Positions 1 to 8,323 are shown, numbered from the stretch's first letter. The stretch: 40,216 nucleotides of DNA from Alphaproteobacteria bacterium (GCA_016764775.1 JAESRE010000020.1:1-40216), one strand, 5' to 3'. Notes: generated from the sequence alone by a model not told the origin. Numbers and translations are program-made.

Positions 1-132
1 CGTTATAACGACGACACACTGGCCGTGCGCCCGCTCGTGGCCGGTCACCCGACCTTGCTCAAACAACTCGGCTTCAACGTTCAGGACAACGGCCCCGCCA
101 TTACCCCGACCGCCCCCGAAGCCGGACAATAA
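1..132 (+). CDS. C-terminal end of an unidentified protein (partial)
   Basis: An open frame enters at base 1 and stops at TAA 130-132, giving the last 43 residues of a protein that begins outside the window. The tail (LVAGHPTLLKQLGFNVQ followed by a Pro/Ala-rich end) has no motif I recognise. Codon use resembles nth, which starts 41 bp downstream on the same strand, so the two could share a transcript. I assign no function. It could be a chance frame, but the lack of internal stops and the clean stop just before nth favour a real gene end. Confidence 0.55.
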   Translation, partial: RYNDDTLAVRPLVAGHPTLLKQLGFNVQDNGPAITPTAPEAGQ

Positions 133-173
133 GCTCTTGAGCTTCCTGCGCTATATGCGTATTCACAATATGT

Positions 174-830
174 ATGGCTGAATTCAAAACAAAGAAAATG
201 AGCAAAGACGCGGTTCACGAATTTTTCGCGCGCCTGCACAAAGAAAACCCGTCCCCGAAAAGCGACCTGGAATGGACCAATGCCTACACGCTGCTCGTCG
301 CCGTTACCCTCTCCGCCCAAGCAACGGATGCAGGCGTAAACAAAGCCACCAAAGAGCTGTTTAAAATTGCCGACACACCGCAGAAAATGCTCGATCTCGG
401 CATAGACGGCCTTAAAGAGCACATCAAGACCATCGGCCTGTACAACAACAAGGCCAAAAACGTCATCGCGATGGCTGAAATTCTGGTGAATGAATATGAC
501 GGCGAAGTCCCCCAAACCCGTGATGAACTGGTAAAACTTCCCGGTGTCGGTCGAAAAACCGCCAACGTAGTGCTGAATATTGTGTTTAAACAGCCGACAA
601 TGGCCGTCGACACCCATATTTTCCGCGTGTCCAACCGCACGGGCATGGCCAAGGGTAAAAACCCCGATCAGGTGGAGCAGGCATTACTCAAAGTCGTGCC
701 TGATGAATTTGCACTCCACGCGCACCACTGGCTGATCCTGCACGGCCGCTATACATGCAAGGCACGCACGCCCGATTGCGGATCATGCATCGTTTATGAT
801 CTCTGTAATTTCAAAGAGAAAACAGCGTAA
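174..830 (+). CDS. nth: Endonuclease III (DNA glycosylase/AP lyase)
   Basis: Base-excision repair enzyme that removes oxidised pyrimidines and cleaves the abasic site by beta-elimination. At 218 residues it has the usual family length. The helix-hairpin-helix LPGVGRKTANVVL is at residues 122-134, with the catalytic lysine at K128 and the catalytic aspartate at D146 (AVDTHIF). The four [4Fe-4S] ligands C195, C202, C205 and C211 have the exact Cx6Cx2Cx5C spacing. The ATG at 174 gives a full N-terminus. The gene ends head to head with the convergent hypothetical gene at 831, with no intergenic space. Identification is firm. Confidence 0.97.
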   Translation: MAEFKTKKMSKDAVHEFFARLHKENPSPKSDLEWTNAYTLLVAVTLSAQATDAGVNKATKELFKIADTPQKMLDLGIDGLKEHIKTIGLYNNKAKNVIAMAEILVNEYDGEVPQTRDELVKLPGVGRKTANVVLNIVFKQPTMAVDTHIFRVSNRTGMAKGKNPDQVEQALLKVVPDEFALHAHHWLILHGRYTCKARTPDCGSCIVYDLCNFKEKTA

Positions 831-1328
831 TTACTGGGATTTATAAATTGATTCAAAGCTGACGAAACGGCTTGGCGCTGTGTCGCGAACCAATGACTGC
901 ACACAATTGGTTTGCGCGAACTCATCGGTTACGTCGTCATGACGCGCGCGGGCTTCGTAATGAACAACCGGCGCCTTCAAGGCTTTGGGGCTCGGTGTGG
1001 TGAAATACAGGTCAACCACACATGAATCGTTGCGGTACTGCCACACGGTTGTCGGTGCATCGCGGCGAACCAGCTCAGGCTGGTCGAGGATCGCACGGAT
1101 CTCTGAACCTGTCAGGTTAAGTAATTCTTTCTGGTCACGCAGGACCATCTGACGGATTTGTCTCTTCTGCGGCAGGGTATAACGACCGTCTTCGACGATC
1201 ATGCGGCCGTTAAAAGACGAAGAGGACGCCAAAGCATCACGTCTATCGGCAGCGAAAAACTGCAAAAGTACGAATAGAACACACGTGGCAAGGCACGCGC
1301 CCATAAAGCTCAAATGTTTTTTACTCAT
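831..1328 (-). CDS. Hypothetical protein with N-terminal membrane anchor or signal
   Basis: A 165-residue protein. Residues about 8-27 (FMGACLATCVLFVLLQFFAA) form one hydrophobic segment preceded by KK, so it is a membrane-anchored or exported protein with a periplasmic body. The body has a region of the type LTGSEIRAILDQPELVRRDAPTTVWQYRNDSCVVDLYF, seen in short envelope proteins of alphaproteobacteria that vaguely resemble BamE/SmpA-like folds; that link is inference. Two cysteines (in NDSCV and TNCVQ) could pair in the periplasm. The gene is convergent with nth and its stop abuts the nth stop. No function is assigned. Confidence 0.7.
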   Translation of the reverse strand: MSKKHLSFMGACLATCVLFVLLQFFAADRRDALASSSSFNGRMIVEDGRYTLPQKRQIRQMVLRDQKELLNLTGSEIRAILDQPELVRRDAPTTVWQYRNDSCVVDLYFTTPSPKALKAPVVHYEARARHDDVTDEFAQTNCVQSLVRDTAPSRFVSFESIYKSQ

Positions 1329-1403
1329 ATTATTTTTTTTATTAAAGCGGCCAAATTATGATGATGGCTCTCGCTTTAACCCTGTGTTCCCAACAAACAC
1401 GTA

Positions 1404-1437
1404 GTTTTAAAACAAGAACCAGGCCGTTAAGCCTGGT
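1404..1437 (-). terminator. Rho-independent terminator of the bactofilin gene
   Basis: A perfect 7-bp inverted repeat ACCAGGC/GCCTGGT (1418-1437, 6-nt loop) is followed, reading leftward, by a T-rich run (1404-1417). It lies about 70 bp downstream of the bactofilin stop codon on the same strand. Confidence 0.65.
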
Positions 1438-1509
1438 CTGTATTATTTTGTATGAGGGGGTGTATACCCTGTTTTTTAGGCAAAAGCCAAGAAAAATCTT
1501 TTCTAAAGA

Positions 1510-2295
1510 TTATTCAGCCGCTGCAGCCGTCTTGCTGAAGAGCTCGCCATCGCTGTTGGCAGGCTCAGGAGCCTTTTCACTTTTTGCTGCTGGCTTTGTT
1601 TGAGCTTTTTGCGCCGGCTTTTTTGCCTCCGTCGCCGGCGCTGCTGCTAAAGGGGTCAATTTCCCGTCTACAGTAGCACCTGCTTCGATTTCGATTTCCT
1701 TGTAGGAGATGGAGCCTGTCACGGCGCCACCGGAAGAGATCGTCAAACGACCGTTAACAGTAATGTCACCTTCGAAACGGCCAGCAATGTTGGCTTCGTT
1801 GATTTCAACAGTACCGTAGAATACGCCGGCTTCGGCAATTTCAAGGACGTTCGCACCTTTAAGAGCGGCTTCAACCGTACCTTCAACCAGAAGATAATCA
1901 CAAGATTCGATCTCACCGGACATTGTAATGCCGGGGCCGATTGTCAGACGACGGTCAGATGCAGATGCTTCTGTAGAAGAAGAAGATGCGGCTGTTGCTG
2001 CTGCACCGGGATATGCACCCGGGTAACCGCCTGTGCGGACTGCGGCTTGTGGCGTGCGCTGGTAAGTAGTCGCAGGCGTCGGTTCTTGTGATGGTGTTTT
2101 TTCAGGTTCGGTCATTTTGGTTTCGTCCTTCTGGTCTTGAGTAGTGTCAGCTGTTTGAGTGGTTTGTCCCTGAGGTGCCTGCGACGTTGCAGGTTTATTA
2201 TCTTGTGCCGCTTTTTCGCTGCTTGTTTCGCTTTGCGTTGCGGATGTGTTTTGTTGTTCGTCGTCTTGTCCTTCAGACTTTACTCTGTGAAACAT
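1510..2295 (-). CDS. Bactofilin (polymer-forming cytoskeletal protein)
   Basis: A 261-residue protein with the bactofilin (DUF583) core at about residues 112-215. The core is a right-handed beta-helix of short repeats such as GTVEAALKGANVLEIAEAG and GRFEGDITVNGRLTISSGG. Bactofilins self-assemble without nucleotide into filaments that position cell-wall or morphogenesis enzymes at the membrane. The core is flanked by a long Gln/Thr/Pro-rich N-terminal tail and an Ala/Lys/Pro-rich C-terminal tail, both probably disordered, making it longer than minimal family members. It has its own downstream hairpin terminator. The family call is firm; the specific cellular role is unknown. Confidence 0.9.
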   Translation of the reverse strand: MFHRVKSEGQDDEQQNTSATQSETSSEKAAQDNKPATSQAPQGQTTQTADTTQDQKDETKMTEPEKTPSQEPTPATTYQRTPQAAVRTGGYPGAYPGAAATAASSSSTEASASDRRLTIGPGITMSGEIESCDYLLVEGTVEAALKGANVLEIAEAGVFYGTVEINEANIAGRFEGDITVNGRLTISSGGAVTGSISYKEIEIEAGATVDGKLTPLAAAPATEAKKPAQKAQTKPAAKSEKAPEPANSDGELFSKTAAAAE

Positions 2296-2473
2296 GGAAG
2301 CAAACCTCTCAAGTAAGGCAAATACGCATCAGTATCTGCTGTTGTTAAAAGAATATTGTGATTTTTCGGAACGTATCACGAGGCCTTAGAACCCGCAAGA
2401 TATCTTTGAGGCTTTTCTTATAAAAAGCTGATTTTCCAGCAAAATTTTTTGTGAGTTAAAGTTATTTCTTAGA

Positions 2474-4330
2474 TTAGTGAAAATGGTCGTAAATTGTTTG
2501 CGCAACCGCCTTCGAAATCCCCTCGACTTTTTGCAAGTCTTCAACCCCCGCACCGGAAACCGCTTTCGCCGAACCGAAATAATGCAACAGGGCCTTTTTA
2601 CGCTTGGCACCGACTCCGGGCACGCCATCCAACGGCGATGAGGTAATTTCCTTCTGACGACGGGCCCGATGCGTGCCGATAGCAAAGCGGTGCGCTTCAT
2701 CCCGCAACCGTTGGAGATAATGAAGTCCGGCATCGTTTTCGGGTAGCATAAACGGCTGGCGCCCGATCATGTGAAACTGCTCGCGCCCTGCATTCCTGTC
2801 GGGCCCCTTGGAGATCGCCACAACCGTCAATGCATCCAGCACACCGTAATCCTCCAGAACCTCCTTAACAGCGTTAAGCTGGCCCAGACCGCCGTCTATC
2901 AGCAATAAGTCAGGCCAATCCGCCCCTTCCATATCGGGTGTTTCCTTCAGAGCACGCTTAAAACGGCGCTCTATGACCTCGCGCATCATGCCGTAATCAT
3001 CCGCCTCATCGGCTGTCTTGATATTGAACTTGCGATAGGCGTTTTTATTAAACCCTTCCGCCCCCGCGACAATCATTGCGCCAACCATATTCGTGCCGGA
3101 GATATGGCTGTTATCGTAGACCTCTATACGTTTCGGCGGTTCATCCATATCAAACTTTTCCGCAACGTTCCGTATCAGTTTATCTTCGTTCGCAAGCTTG
3201 CTGGCCCTGCGATCAAGCGCAGCCTTCGCATTGCGCTCGACAAATTCAACTACCCGTTTGCGCATCCCCCGTGCAGGCTTGGCCACAGAAACCTTGTTTC
3301 CCAGTTTAAGGGTCAACGCTTCCTCCAACAGCTCTTTCCCTTCGGGCATGACATTAACCAGCACTTCACTGGCCGTCGGCTTGTTTTCGTAGAACTGCGC
3401 CAGAAACGCCCCCATGATTTCCGCTTCGCTGTCATCCTGTCCGTGCGTGGGGAAATAGGAACGGTTGCCATAGTTATGCCCTGCCCTGAAAAAGAACACC
3501 TGCACACAGCTGGTGCCTTCCTTTTGGACAAGAGCAAAGGCATCGGCATTCTTTAAACCTTCTATATTAATGTCCTGCTTGGTTTGTATAGAAGCCAGCG
3601 CCCGAATGCGGTCACGGATCGCCGCCGCCTGCTCGTAATCCATGTCCTCGCTGGCCGCACTCATCTTCTTGGACAAGCGCTTTTTGATCGCATCACTCTT
3701 CCCCTCCAGAAAATCTTCCGCTTCTTCCACCTGCGCGGCGTAGTCCTCTTTATTGACCTTCCCGACGCATGGGGCCGTGCACCGCTTGATGTGATACTGC
3801 AAACACGGGCGGGAGCGCTGCTCGAAATAACTGTCCGTACAATTGCGGATCATAAACACACGCTGCAAAATCGCGATTGTACGGTTTACATCCCCCGCAC
3901 TTGCAAACGGCCCGTAATACTTGCCTTTGATCTTCTTCGCACCGCGATGTTTTACGATCTGCGGAAAGTCATGATCCTCCCGCAGCAGGATATAAGGAAA
4001 CGACTTACCGTCACGCAACAGGATGTTAAAACGCGGCTGCAGCTTTTTGATCAGATTGGATTCCAGCAAAAGCGCCTCGACCTCGGTCTCCGTATGGACA
4101 AACTCCATAACCCGAGTCAGCGCAACCATGCGTTGAATTCTGAATGAAAGCGTATTCGTGCGCGTGTAAGAGCTAACGCGCTTCTTCAGGGACTTTGCTT
4201 TCCCCACATACAGCACTTCCCCGTCTTCAGAGAGCATACGGTAAACGCCGGGCGTATCCGGCAAACGTTCTGCATAGCCCTGTATGACGCTAATACCCTT
4301 GGCTGTAGAGGATGCTACCTTTTCATTCAT
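2474..4330 (-). CDS. uvrC: UvrABC excinuclease subunit C
   Basis: The dual-incision nuclease of nucleotide excision repair, recruited by UvrB to damaged DNA. At 618 residues it is full length. The GIY-YIG 3'-incision domain is at the N-terminus (G28-V-Y30, Y41-V-G43). Cysteines C164, C176, C184 and C188 reproduce the 12-8-4 spacing I recall for the iron-sulfur ligands of E. coli UvrC. The UVR/UvrB-binding coiled coil is near 215-250 (DYEQAAAIRDRIRAL). The RNase H-like 5'-incision domain follows (YDNSHISGTNMVGAM, LLLIDGGLGQL), then a C-terminal helix-hairpin-helix pair. It is divergent from the pentapeptide-repeat gene. Confidence 0.97.
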   Translation of the reverse strand: MNEKVASSTAKGISVIQGYAERLPDTPGVYRMLSEDGEVLYVGKAKSLKKRVSSYTRTNTLSFRIQRMVALTRVMEFVHTETEVEALLLESNLIKKLQPRFNILLRDGKSFPYILLREDHDFPQIVKHRGAKKIKGKYYGPFASAGDVNRTIAILQRVFMIRNCTDSYFEQRSRPCLQYHIKRCTAPCVGKVNKEDYAAQVEEAEDFLEGKSDAIKKRLSKKMSAASEDMDYEQAAAIRDRIRALASIQTKQDINIEGLKNADAFALVQKEGTSCVQVFFFRAGHNYGNRSYFPTHGQDDSEAEIMGAFLAQFYENKPTASEVLVNVMPEGKELLEEALTLKLGNKVSVAKPARGMRKRVVEFVERNAKAALDRRASKLANEDKLIRNVAEKFDMDEPPKRIEVYDNSHISGTNMVGAMIVAGAEGFNKNAYRKFNIKTADEADDYGMMREVIERRFKRALKETPDMEGADWPDLLLIDGGLGQLNAVKEVLEDYGVLDALTVVAISKGPDRNAGREQFHMIGRQPFMLPENDAGLHYLQRLRDEAHRFAIGTHRARRQKEITSSPLDGVPGVGAKRKKALLHYFGSAKAVSGAGVEDLQKVEGISKAVAQTIYDHFH

Positions 4331-4588
4331 AGGTTTAAAAACTAAGCTCTGCGCTTGATATTCACAACATCAAAATATGGCGGAAATCCGTTAAATCCAG
4401 CCACGGGGCTAGCCTAAAGTATACTTTTCCCTTGACAACAATTAATTTTTGGCAACTATTGATTGAAATAAAAACAAAACGTGTACACATTATAACAAAT
4501 AACGTGGGGTTATTTTTATAATGCAAAGATGAGAGAGGTGATGTGTGTGGAAAAATCAATACAACGCAGACTTGGGGAGAGATGCTTT

Positions 4589-5206
4589 ATGAAGCACTAT
4601 CAAATTCGTTCACGTGACAAACATACCGTTCTGTTCGAAGGCTTCTTTGAAAACTTTAAAACATGCCTGGAAACAGCCGTGGCCGGAAAGGCCATTTTAA
4701 ACCATGCCGACCTGTCCAACCGGAACCTCAGCAACGCCAATCTGGATGACGCTATTATGCCCGGCGCGGACTTCTCCAACGCCAACCTGACCGGCGCGAA
4801 TATGTCCGAAGCCTATTTCAAGGATTGCCGTTTTTCAGGGGCCGCGCTTTACAACACCTGTTTTTACGACAGCAACCTCACGGGCTGCGATTTTTCCGAT
4901 GCCTCTTTCGGCGCAACCGATATCTTTGGCACCATTATAAGCCACTCCCGATTCTCGACCCTGTCATGCTTCTCTCTGGACTTTCAGGCCGTCGAAAACA
5001 TGGATGGCTGTGTGTTTAAAAACCGTGATGGGCGCATATGCCGCATGTCCAGACCGCCTTTAGTAGTCAAAGGGTTGGGCCGCAAACCGATTATCTTCAT
5101 GGACGACCACGTGAAGGCGGGACACAACATTCTGGACAGCAAGCGCTTGCTCCCTCTGGCCAGAAAGCTGACAAACCGTGCGTTAAAGCAACGCATTGCA
5201 GGATAA
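4589..5206 (+). CDS. Pentapeptide-repeat protein
   Basis: About 205 residues. The middle consists of tandem A(D/N)LxX pentapeptides (HADLSNRNLSNANLDDAIM, GADFSNANLTGANMSEAYF, DSNLTGCDFSDASF), which fold into a right-handed quadrilateral beta-helix. The short N-terminal region (MKHYQIRSRDKHTVLFEGFF) and Lys/Arg-rich tail lack a recognised domain. An in-frame ATG exists at 4529, but the ATG at 4589 is preferred because a GGGGAGAG purine tract lies just upstream and the intervening codons look non-coding. Some family members protect gyrase, but nothing here shows that. It is the last chromosomal gene before the split tRNA. Confidence 0.85.
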   Translation: MKHYQIRSRDKHTVLFEGFFENFKTCLETAVAGKAILNHADLSNRNLSNANLDDAIMPGADFSNANLTGANMSEAYFKDCRFSGAALYNTCFYDSNLTGCDFSDASFGATDIFGTIISHSRFSTLSCFSLDFQAVENMDGCVFKNRDGRICRMSRPPLVVKGLGRKPIIFMDDHVKAGHNILDSKRLLPLARKLTNRALKQRIAG

Positions 5207-5276
5207 GCAGATTGCCGATTGCATCACCACAGCCCTTTCTTTATAAAGCGAAGACTATGTTGAAAAGATTGCGTTT

Positions 5277-5307
5277 TTGACTAGGCATAAGAAGCGAAAT
5301 GTATAAA
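5277..5307 (+). promoter_or_regulatory. Possible promoter of the host tRNA-Leu gene
   Basis: TTGACT (5277-5282) and TATAAA (5302-5307) are separated by 19 bp, about 50 bp upstream of the host tRNA 5' half. The spacer is longer than ideal, so this is a weak prediction. Confidence 0.3.
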
Positions 5308-5359
5308 ACATACATGAGCGGCGTAATAACGCTGACACAAACGCAAGATTGAAAACAAT

Positions 5360-5393
5360 GGGCCCGTGGCGGAATGGTAGACGCTGCAGACTT
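5360..5393 (+). pseudogene. 5' half of host tRNA-Leu(UAA), cut off by the island
   Basis: These 34 bases carry the 5' acceptor strand (GGGCCCG), the D arm and the anticodon arm up to U34. They are identical to the 5' exon at 6936-6969. After the shared core the sequence changes to island DNA with no variable arm, T arm or acceptor 3' strand, so this copy cannot make a tRNA alone. Its missing 52 nt lie at 24266-24317. Joining the two halves gives an intact, intronless tRNA-Leu(UAA) with encoded CCA, which was therefore the pre-integration target. Confidence 0.9.
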
Positions 5394-5399
5394 AAAATC
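5387..5399 (+). repeat. attL core of the island
   Basis: The 13-bp core CAGACTTAAAATC is repeated in the same orientation at 24259-24271. It covers the 3' side of the anticodon-stem 5' strand and the anticodon loop of tRNA-Leu(UAA). Host sequence continues to the left and island sequence to the right. Confidence 0.88.
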
Positions 5400-5472
5400 A
5401 TATCACCCTTCCCAAAATCACAAAAAACTTAATAATAACAATAGGTTAAAAGCATTAACCTTTTTTCGATAT

Positions 5473-5495
5473 ACTTACACAAGTCTTACACACTT
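5473..5495 (+). repeat. Left integrase arm-type repeat
   Basis: A 23-bp sequence built from two CTTACACA units 11 bp apart. It is identical to 24163-24185, in the same orientation, and lies exactly 73 nt inside its core just as the right copy does. Inverted GTGTAAG units occur at 5502-5508 and 5593-5599. The last one abuts the integrase start codon, suggesting that integrase binding could also repress its own gene. Confidence 0.75.
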
Positions 5496-5599
5496 TTGGT
5501 CGTGTAAGGCGCAGCAGATTTTTTGCTTTATGACAAAAAACCTAGGTGCAGTTGATGCCAAATCTGTTGCACCTAAAAAATCTGATGGAGGTGTGTAAG

Positions 5600-6880
5600 A
5601 TGGAAAAACATTCGATATTAGATGACAAAGTACACGTCTATAAGCGGCGCGGCAGCCGCTTTTGGCAATGCTCCACTTACATGAACGGCAGCAACCACCG
5701 CGTATCAACCAAGGAAGAAAATCTGCAGCTTGCAATAGACTTCGCGCGGGAATGGTATATGGCCGTCTATGTCGAGGCCAAGAAAATCGGACGCGACAAC
5801 CGCATAGACAACCTTGTCAGACGGTTTAGGGGCGAAGACGAAGTCTTGGTACAAGCGCCCGCCAGCATCCCCAGCGCTTACAGGCAACCTCAACAGGCCG
5901 CCACAGCGAAAGCCAAACGCTCAGGTAAGACCTTCGCAGAAGCCGCTCAAAAGTTTGTAGGCGAGTATGAGCTCAGCGTAGCCGGACACCGCAATGAGCG
6001 GTACGCTAAATCGCATGAAAGACGCATTCATAATCACCTAAATCCGTTTTTCGGTGAAATGTCTTTGAAAGAGATCAGCGCAGGACTGGTTCAGGAATAC
6101 CGTATCCAGAGAACGCAAAACACTTCTAATGGAAAAACACCCTCGCGCAGCACACTTCACCATGAAACAGTAACTTTGCGCATGGTTTTGAAAACCGCGC
6201 ATCGTTATGGCTGGATTGATGCAATTCCAGACCTTACCCCACCCTACAAAACGTCAGGGAAGATCAAGCACCGTGCTTGGTTCTCCCCCGAAGAATACAA
6301 AATGCTTTATGAAGCCACGCGCGAACGCGCGAGGAATCCGAAGCAGGAGCGTTATAGAACGACCTGCGAGGATTTACATGACTACGTCTTATTCATGGCG
6401 AACACAGGCTTACGGCCTGACGAGGCCGGCCGCCTTGAATACAGGGATGTCACGATCGTGACAGACCAAGATACAGGCACACGCCTATTAGAAATTGAAG
6501 TGCGCGGCAAGCGCGGCGTTGGTTTTTGTAAATCCATGCCGGGGGCCGTGATGCCCTTCCAACGGATGCAAAAGAGGCATAATGGCCGGCCCCTCGATCA
6601 AGTCTTTGGCAAGACCCCTCGCCTTCTGAACAAGGTTCTGGAAGAACTTGATCTAAAGACAGATCGTGACGGTAACGTGCGAACAGCCTACAGCTTGCGC
6701 CACACCTATATCTGTCTGCGCCTTATGGAAGGAGCGGACATTTACCAAGTGGCTAAGAACTGTCGCACCAGCGTGGAGATGATCGAACGCTATTACGCCG
6801 TGCACCTCAAAAACACATTGGATGCATCAGCGATCAACGTCCGAAAACAAAAGAAAAAGCCGAAAAAACCCAAGGATTAA
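5600..6880 (+). CDS. int: Tyrosine recombinase (island integrase)
   Basis: A 426-residue integrase that would recombine attP with the tRNA-Leu anticodon region. The ATG at 5600 is chosen over 5546 because of the strong GGAGGTG site at 5587-5593. An arm-binding-like N-terminus (1-60) is followed by a SAM-like core-binding domain (about 110-205) and the catalytic domain. Arg I is R272 (NTGLRPDEAG), box II is Y364-S-L-R367-H, and the nucleophile is Y398 or Y399 (SVEMIERYYAVH). Box II has Tyr where His is most usual; related phage-type integrases tolerate this. The tail is Lys-rich. The gene lies 200 bp inside attL and just upstream of the intron-bearing tRNA. Confidence 0.93.
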   Translation: MEKHSILDDKVHVYKRRGSRFWQCSTYMNGSNHRVSTKEENLQLAIDFAREWYMAVYVEAKKIGRDNRIDNLVRRFRGEDEVLVQAPASIPSAYRQPQQAATAKAKRSGKTFAEAAQKFVGEYELSVAGHRNERYAKSHERRIHNHLNPFFGEMSLKEISAGLVQEYRIQRTQNTSNGKTPSRSTLHHETVTLRMVLKTAHRYGWIDAIPDLTPPYKTSGKIKHRAWFSPEEYKMLYEATRERARNPKQERYRTTCEDLHDYVLFMANTGLRPDEAGRLEYRDVTIVTDQDTGTRLLEIEVRGKRGVGFCKSMPGAVMPFQRMQKRHNGRPLDQVFGKTPRLLNKVLEELDLKTDRDGNVRTAYSLRHTYICLRLMEGADIYQVAKNCRTSVEMIERYYAVHLKNTLDASAINVRKQKKKPKKPKD

Positions 6881-6893
6881 GAGTCATAATCAC

Positions 6894-6922
6894 TTGTGTT
6901 AAAGGCCTAATCCGCTTATGAA
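6894..6922 (+). promoter_or_regulatory. Promoter of the island tRNA-Leu
   Basis: TTGTGT (6894-6899) and TATGAA (6917-6922) are separated by 17 bp and end 13 bp before the tRNA. The island copy thus seems to have its own promoter, unrelated in sequence to the region upstream of the host half. Confidence 0.5.
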
Positions 6923-6935
6923 TATTCCCTGAAAT

Positions 6936-7226
6936 GGGCCCGTGGCGGAATGGTAGACGCTGCAGACTTAAACAATTTGAGTGCACTTGCGGAAACGCGG
7001 GATGTAGAACTGCTCAAAGTCGGGGAAGCCTTTTAAATGGTAATCCCGAGCCAAGCCTTTTGGAAACGGAAGGAAGGTGTAGAGACTAGACGGGCAGCAC
7101 CTAAGACTTCGGTTATGGTGAAGGGATAGTCCAGACCACAAACTTTAAAGGCGGCGAAAGCCGTAGCTGGTAAGAAAATCTGTTGTCCGTAAGGACGTGC
7201 GAGTTCAAGTCTCGCCGGGCCCACCA
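6936..7226 (+). tRNA. Intron-containing tRNA-Leu(UAA) carried by the island
   Basis: The exons 6936-6969 and 7175-7226 join to an 86-nt class II tRNA. The acceptor stem is GGGCCCG/CGGGCCC with A73 and an encoded CCA. The anticodon stem is GCAGA/UCUGU with loop CUUAAAA (anticodon UAA). The variable arm is GUCC-GUAA-GGAC and the T stem is GCGAG/CUCGC. Both exons are base-for-base identical to the split host halves at 5360-5393 and 24266-24317. The gene is interrupted after U34 by a 205-nt group I intron. It is the only complete tRNA-Leu(UAA) in the window and probably restores the tRNA that integration destroys. Confidence 0.92.
6970..7174 (+). ncRNA. Group I self-splicing intron in tRNA-Leu(UAA)
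   Basis: Splicing between U6969 and A7175 exactly restores the anticodon loop seen at the two host halves. P1 can form between exon ACUU and intron GAGU, with the required U-G wobble at the 5' splice site. The 3' end is the terminal G7174. The conserved P7 strands are visible as AGACUAGACGGGCAGC and GGGAUAGUCC (GACUA pairs with UAGUC), and a CACC/GGUG helix (P8) lies between them. There is no ORF or homing endonuclease. Insertion after U34 of tRNA-Leu(UAA) is the classic position of the cyanobacterial/plastid IC3 intron. Confidence 0.9.
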
Positions 7227-7230
7227 TACA

Positions 7231-7302
7231 AATAATTCGTAAAGAAACCTAAGACAACGCCCTTTCACGGCGGCAACACGGGTTCGAATCCCGTATAAAG
7301 AT
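7231..7302 (+). pseudogene. tRNA-Glu-like remnant (anticodon and T arms only)
   Basis: The stretch from 7251 to 7294 reads like the core of a bacterial tRNA-Glu. The anticodon arm is CGCC-CUUUCAC-GGCG (7258-7272, anticodon UUC). A short variable loop follows, then a perfect T arm ACGGG-UUCGAAU-CCCGU (7278-7294). The upstream part partly resembles a Glu D arm, but the D stem is poor. The sequences at the expected acceptor positions do not pair, and no CCA follows. It is therefore a decayed tRNA, an attachment-site trace or a tRNA mimic, not a standard gene. It starts just after the intron-bearing tRNA-Leu. Confidence 0.6.
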
Positions 7303-7518
7303 ACTAAATAAATGGGGAACTGATTGGAATTAAACCTAAATTCCTGTTCTGTTTTTCGTGCATGCCCCTGAATCTGCCCCTAGAGCTGATTTCCTTGCAT
7401 GGCTTTATACGGATAATAGTGGAAATATATCGACCCGCCATCACTTAATCGTGTCCCCACCCCCTGGGGGCCATCGGGTCGTTAAAACGAAAATACGAGC
7501 CTACCCGGGGGAAAAACT

Positions 7519-8136
7519 TCAACTTTTTAAAACTTTCGCTCTAGATAAAGCTCTGACACGCTCCTCTTCAGTCATATCCTGTAGCGGATCATCCAGCAAA
7601 CACAACCCTTGATCGAGTGCCTTGTCTATTACTGCTGGTAGGATGTCTTGTGAAAAAATCTGCATGAATCGCACAAGATTAATGAGCGTGTAATGAATTC
7701 TATCAGATTTAAACAAAACATGTGGTGGAATAGGCTCTGAATAAGCCGGAGTTTTAATTTCAGACTCAACCATCTTAAAAAACTCTTCACCTGTTGCACC
7801 AGTAAGGCTTGCTTGAAGCATTTTAAAACGAGTTTCGCATCTAAAAATCATCAACAAATCATGATGAATTAAACACCCAATAATTTTCCAGAGTGAAATC
7901 AATGACCGATCACTAGTTTCCATAGCAGTTTTGTTAAGGAGTTCTTTTAAGCCAACATTCTCAACTAATCGGCGTGCATGAATACAGAACGCAATTAAAT
8001 CATCTGCTGCCAGAGTATCTTGCCGTTCATTAATTTCTGATGCGCCAGAAAAAGGCTTAGAGGTCGCATAGGACGCTAGTCTGGCTGTAGCATCCAGACA
8101 ACTTTCATAACTAGCTCTAACTACTTTTTTATCCAT
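7519..8136 (-). CDS. Hypothetical all-helical protein in the island
   Basis: A 205-residue soluble protein that I do not recognise. It appears mostly alpha-helical and has no signal or membrane segment. The stretch DDLIAFCIHARRLVENVG and the later IGCLIHHDLLMIFRC have a HEPN-like look, but there is no clean Rx4-6H motif, so I do not assign that family. AT-rich codon use matches the TIR and HerA-ApeA genes. It is divergent from the TIR gene with a 187-bp gap and could be its partner or regulator; this rests on position only. Confidence 0.65.
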   Translation of the reverse strand: MDKKVVRASYESCLDATARLASYATSKPFSGASEINERQDTLAADDLIAFCIHARRLVENVGLKELLNKTAMETSDRSLISLWKIIGCLIHHDLLMIFRCETRFKMLQASLTGATGEEFFKMVESEIKTPAYSEPIPPHVLFKSDRIHYTLINLVRFMQIFSQDILPAVIDKALDQGLCLLDDPLQDMTEEERVRALSRAKVLKS

Positions 8137-8323
8137 TGTTTTTTTAATATGTCAAAAATTTAAGGGGGAGGGTAACGTTTTCATACTATCAAATACGCGC
8201 TAGGCCATTGAGAAAAATCTCAGGTTTTATGCACTCACTGCGAGTTTAACTTTTTTATGGATATCTCCTACAGGATATTTTACTTTAAAAACAATCAACA
8301 AACTCAAATCATAGAGTCGCATC

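Noticed and set aside
5374-5598. A 74-codon ORF spanning attL
   Set aside because: It starts inside the tRNA half and runs through the integrase arm sites and upstream region of int. It has no ribosome binding site and no protein-like composition.
7440-7495. GC-rich inverted repeats (GACCCG ... CGGGTC with CCCCC/GGGGG inside) as a structured RNA
   Set aside because: Pairing is possible, but there is no promoter, known motif or neighbouring gene start to support a function. It may be a leftover terminator.
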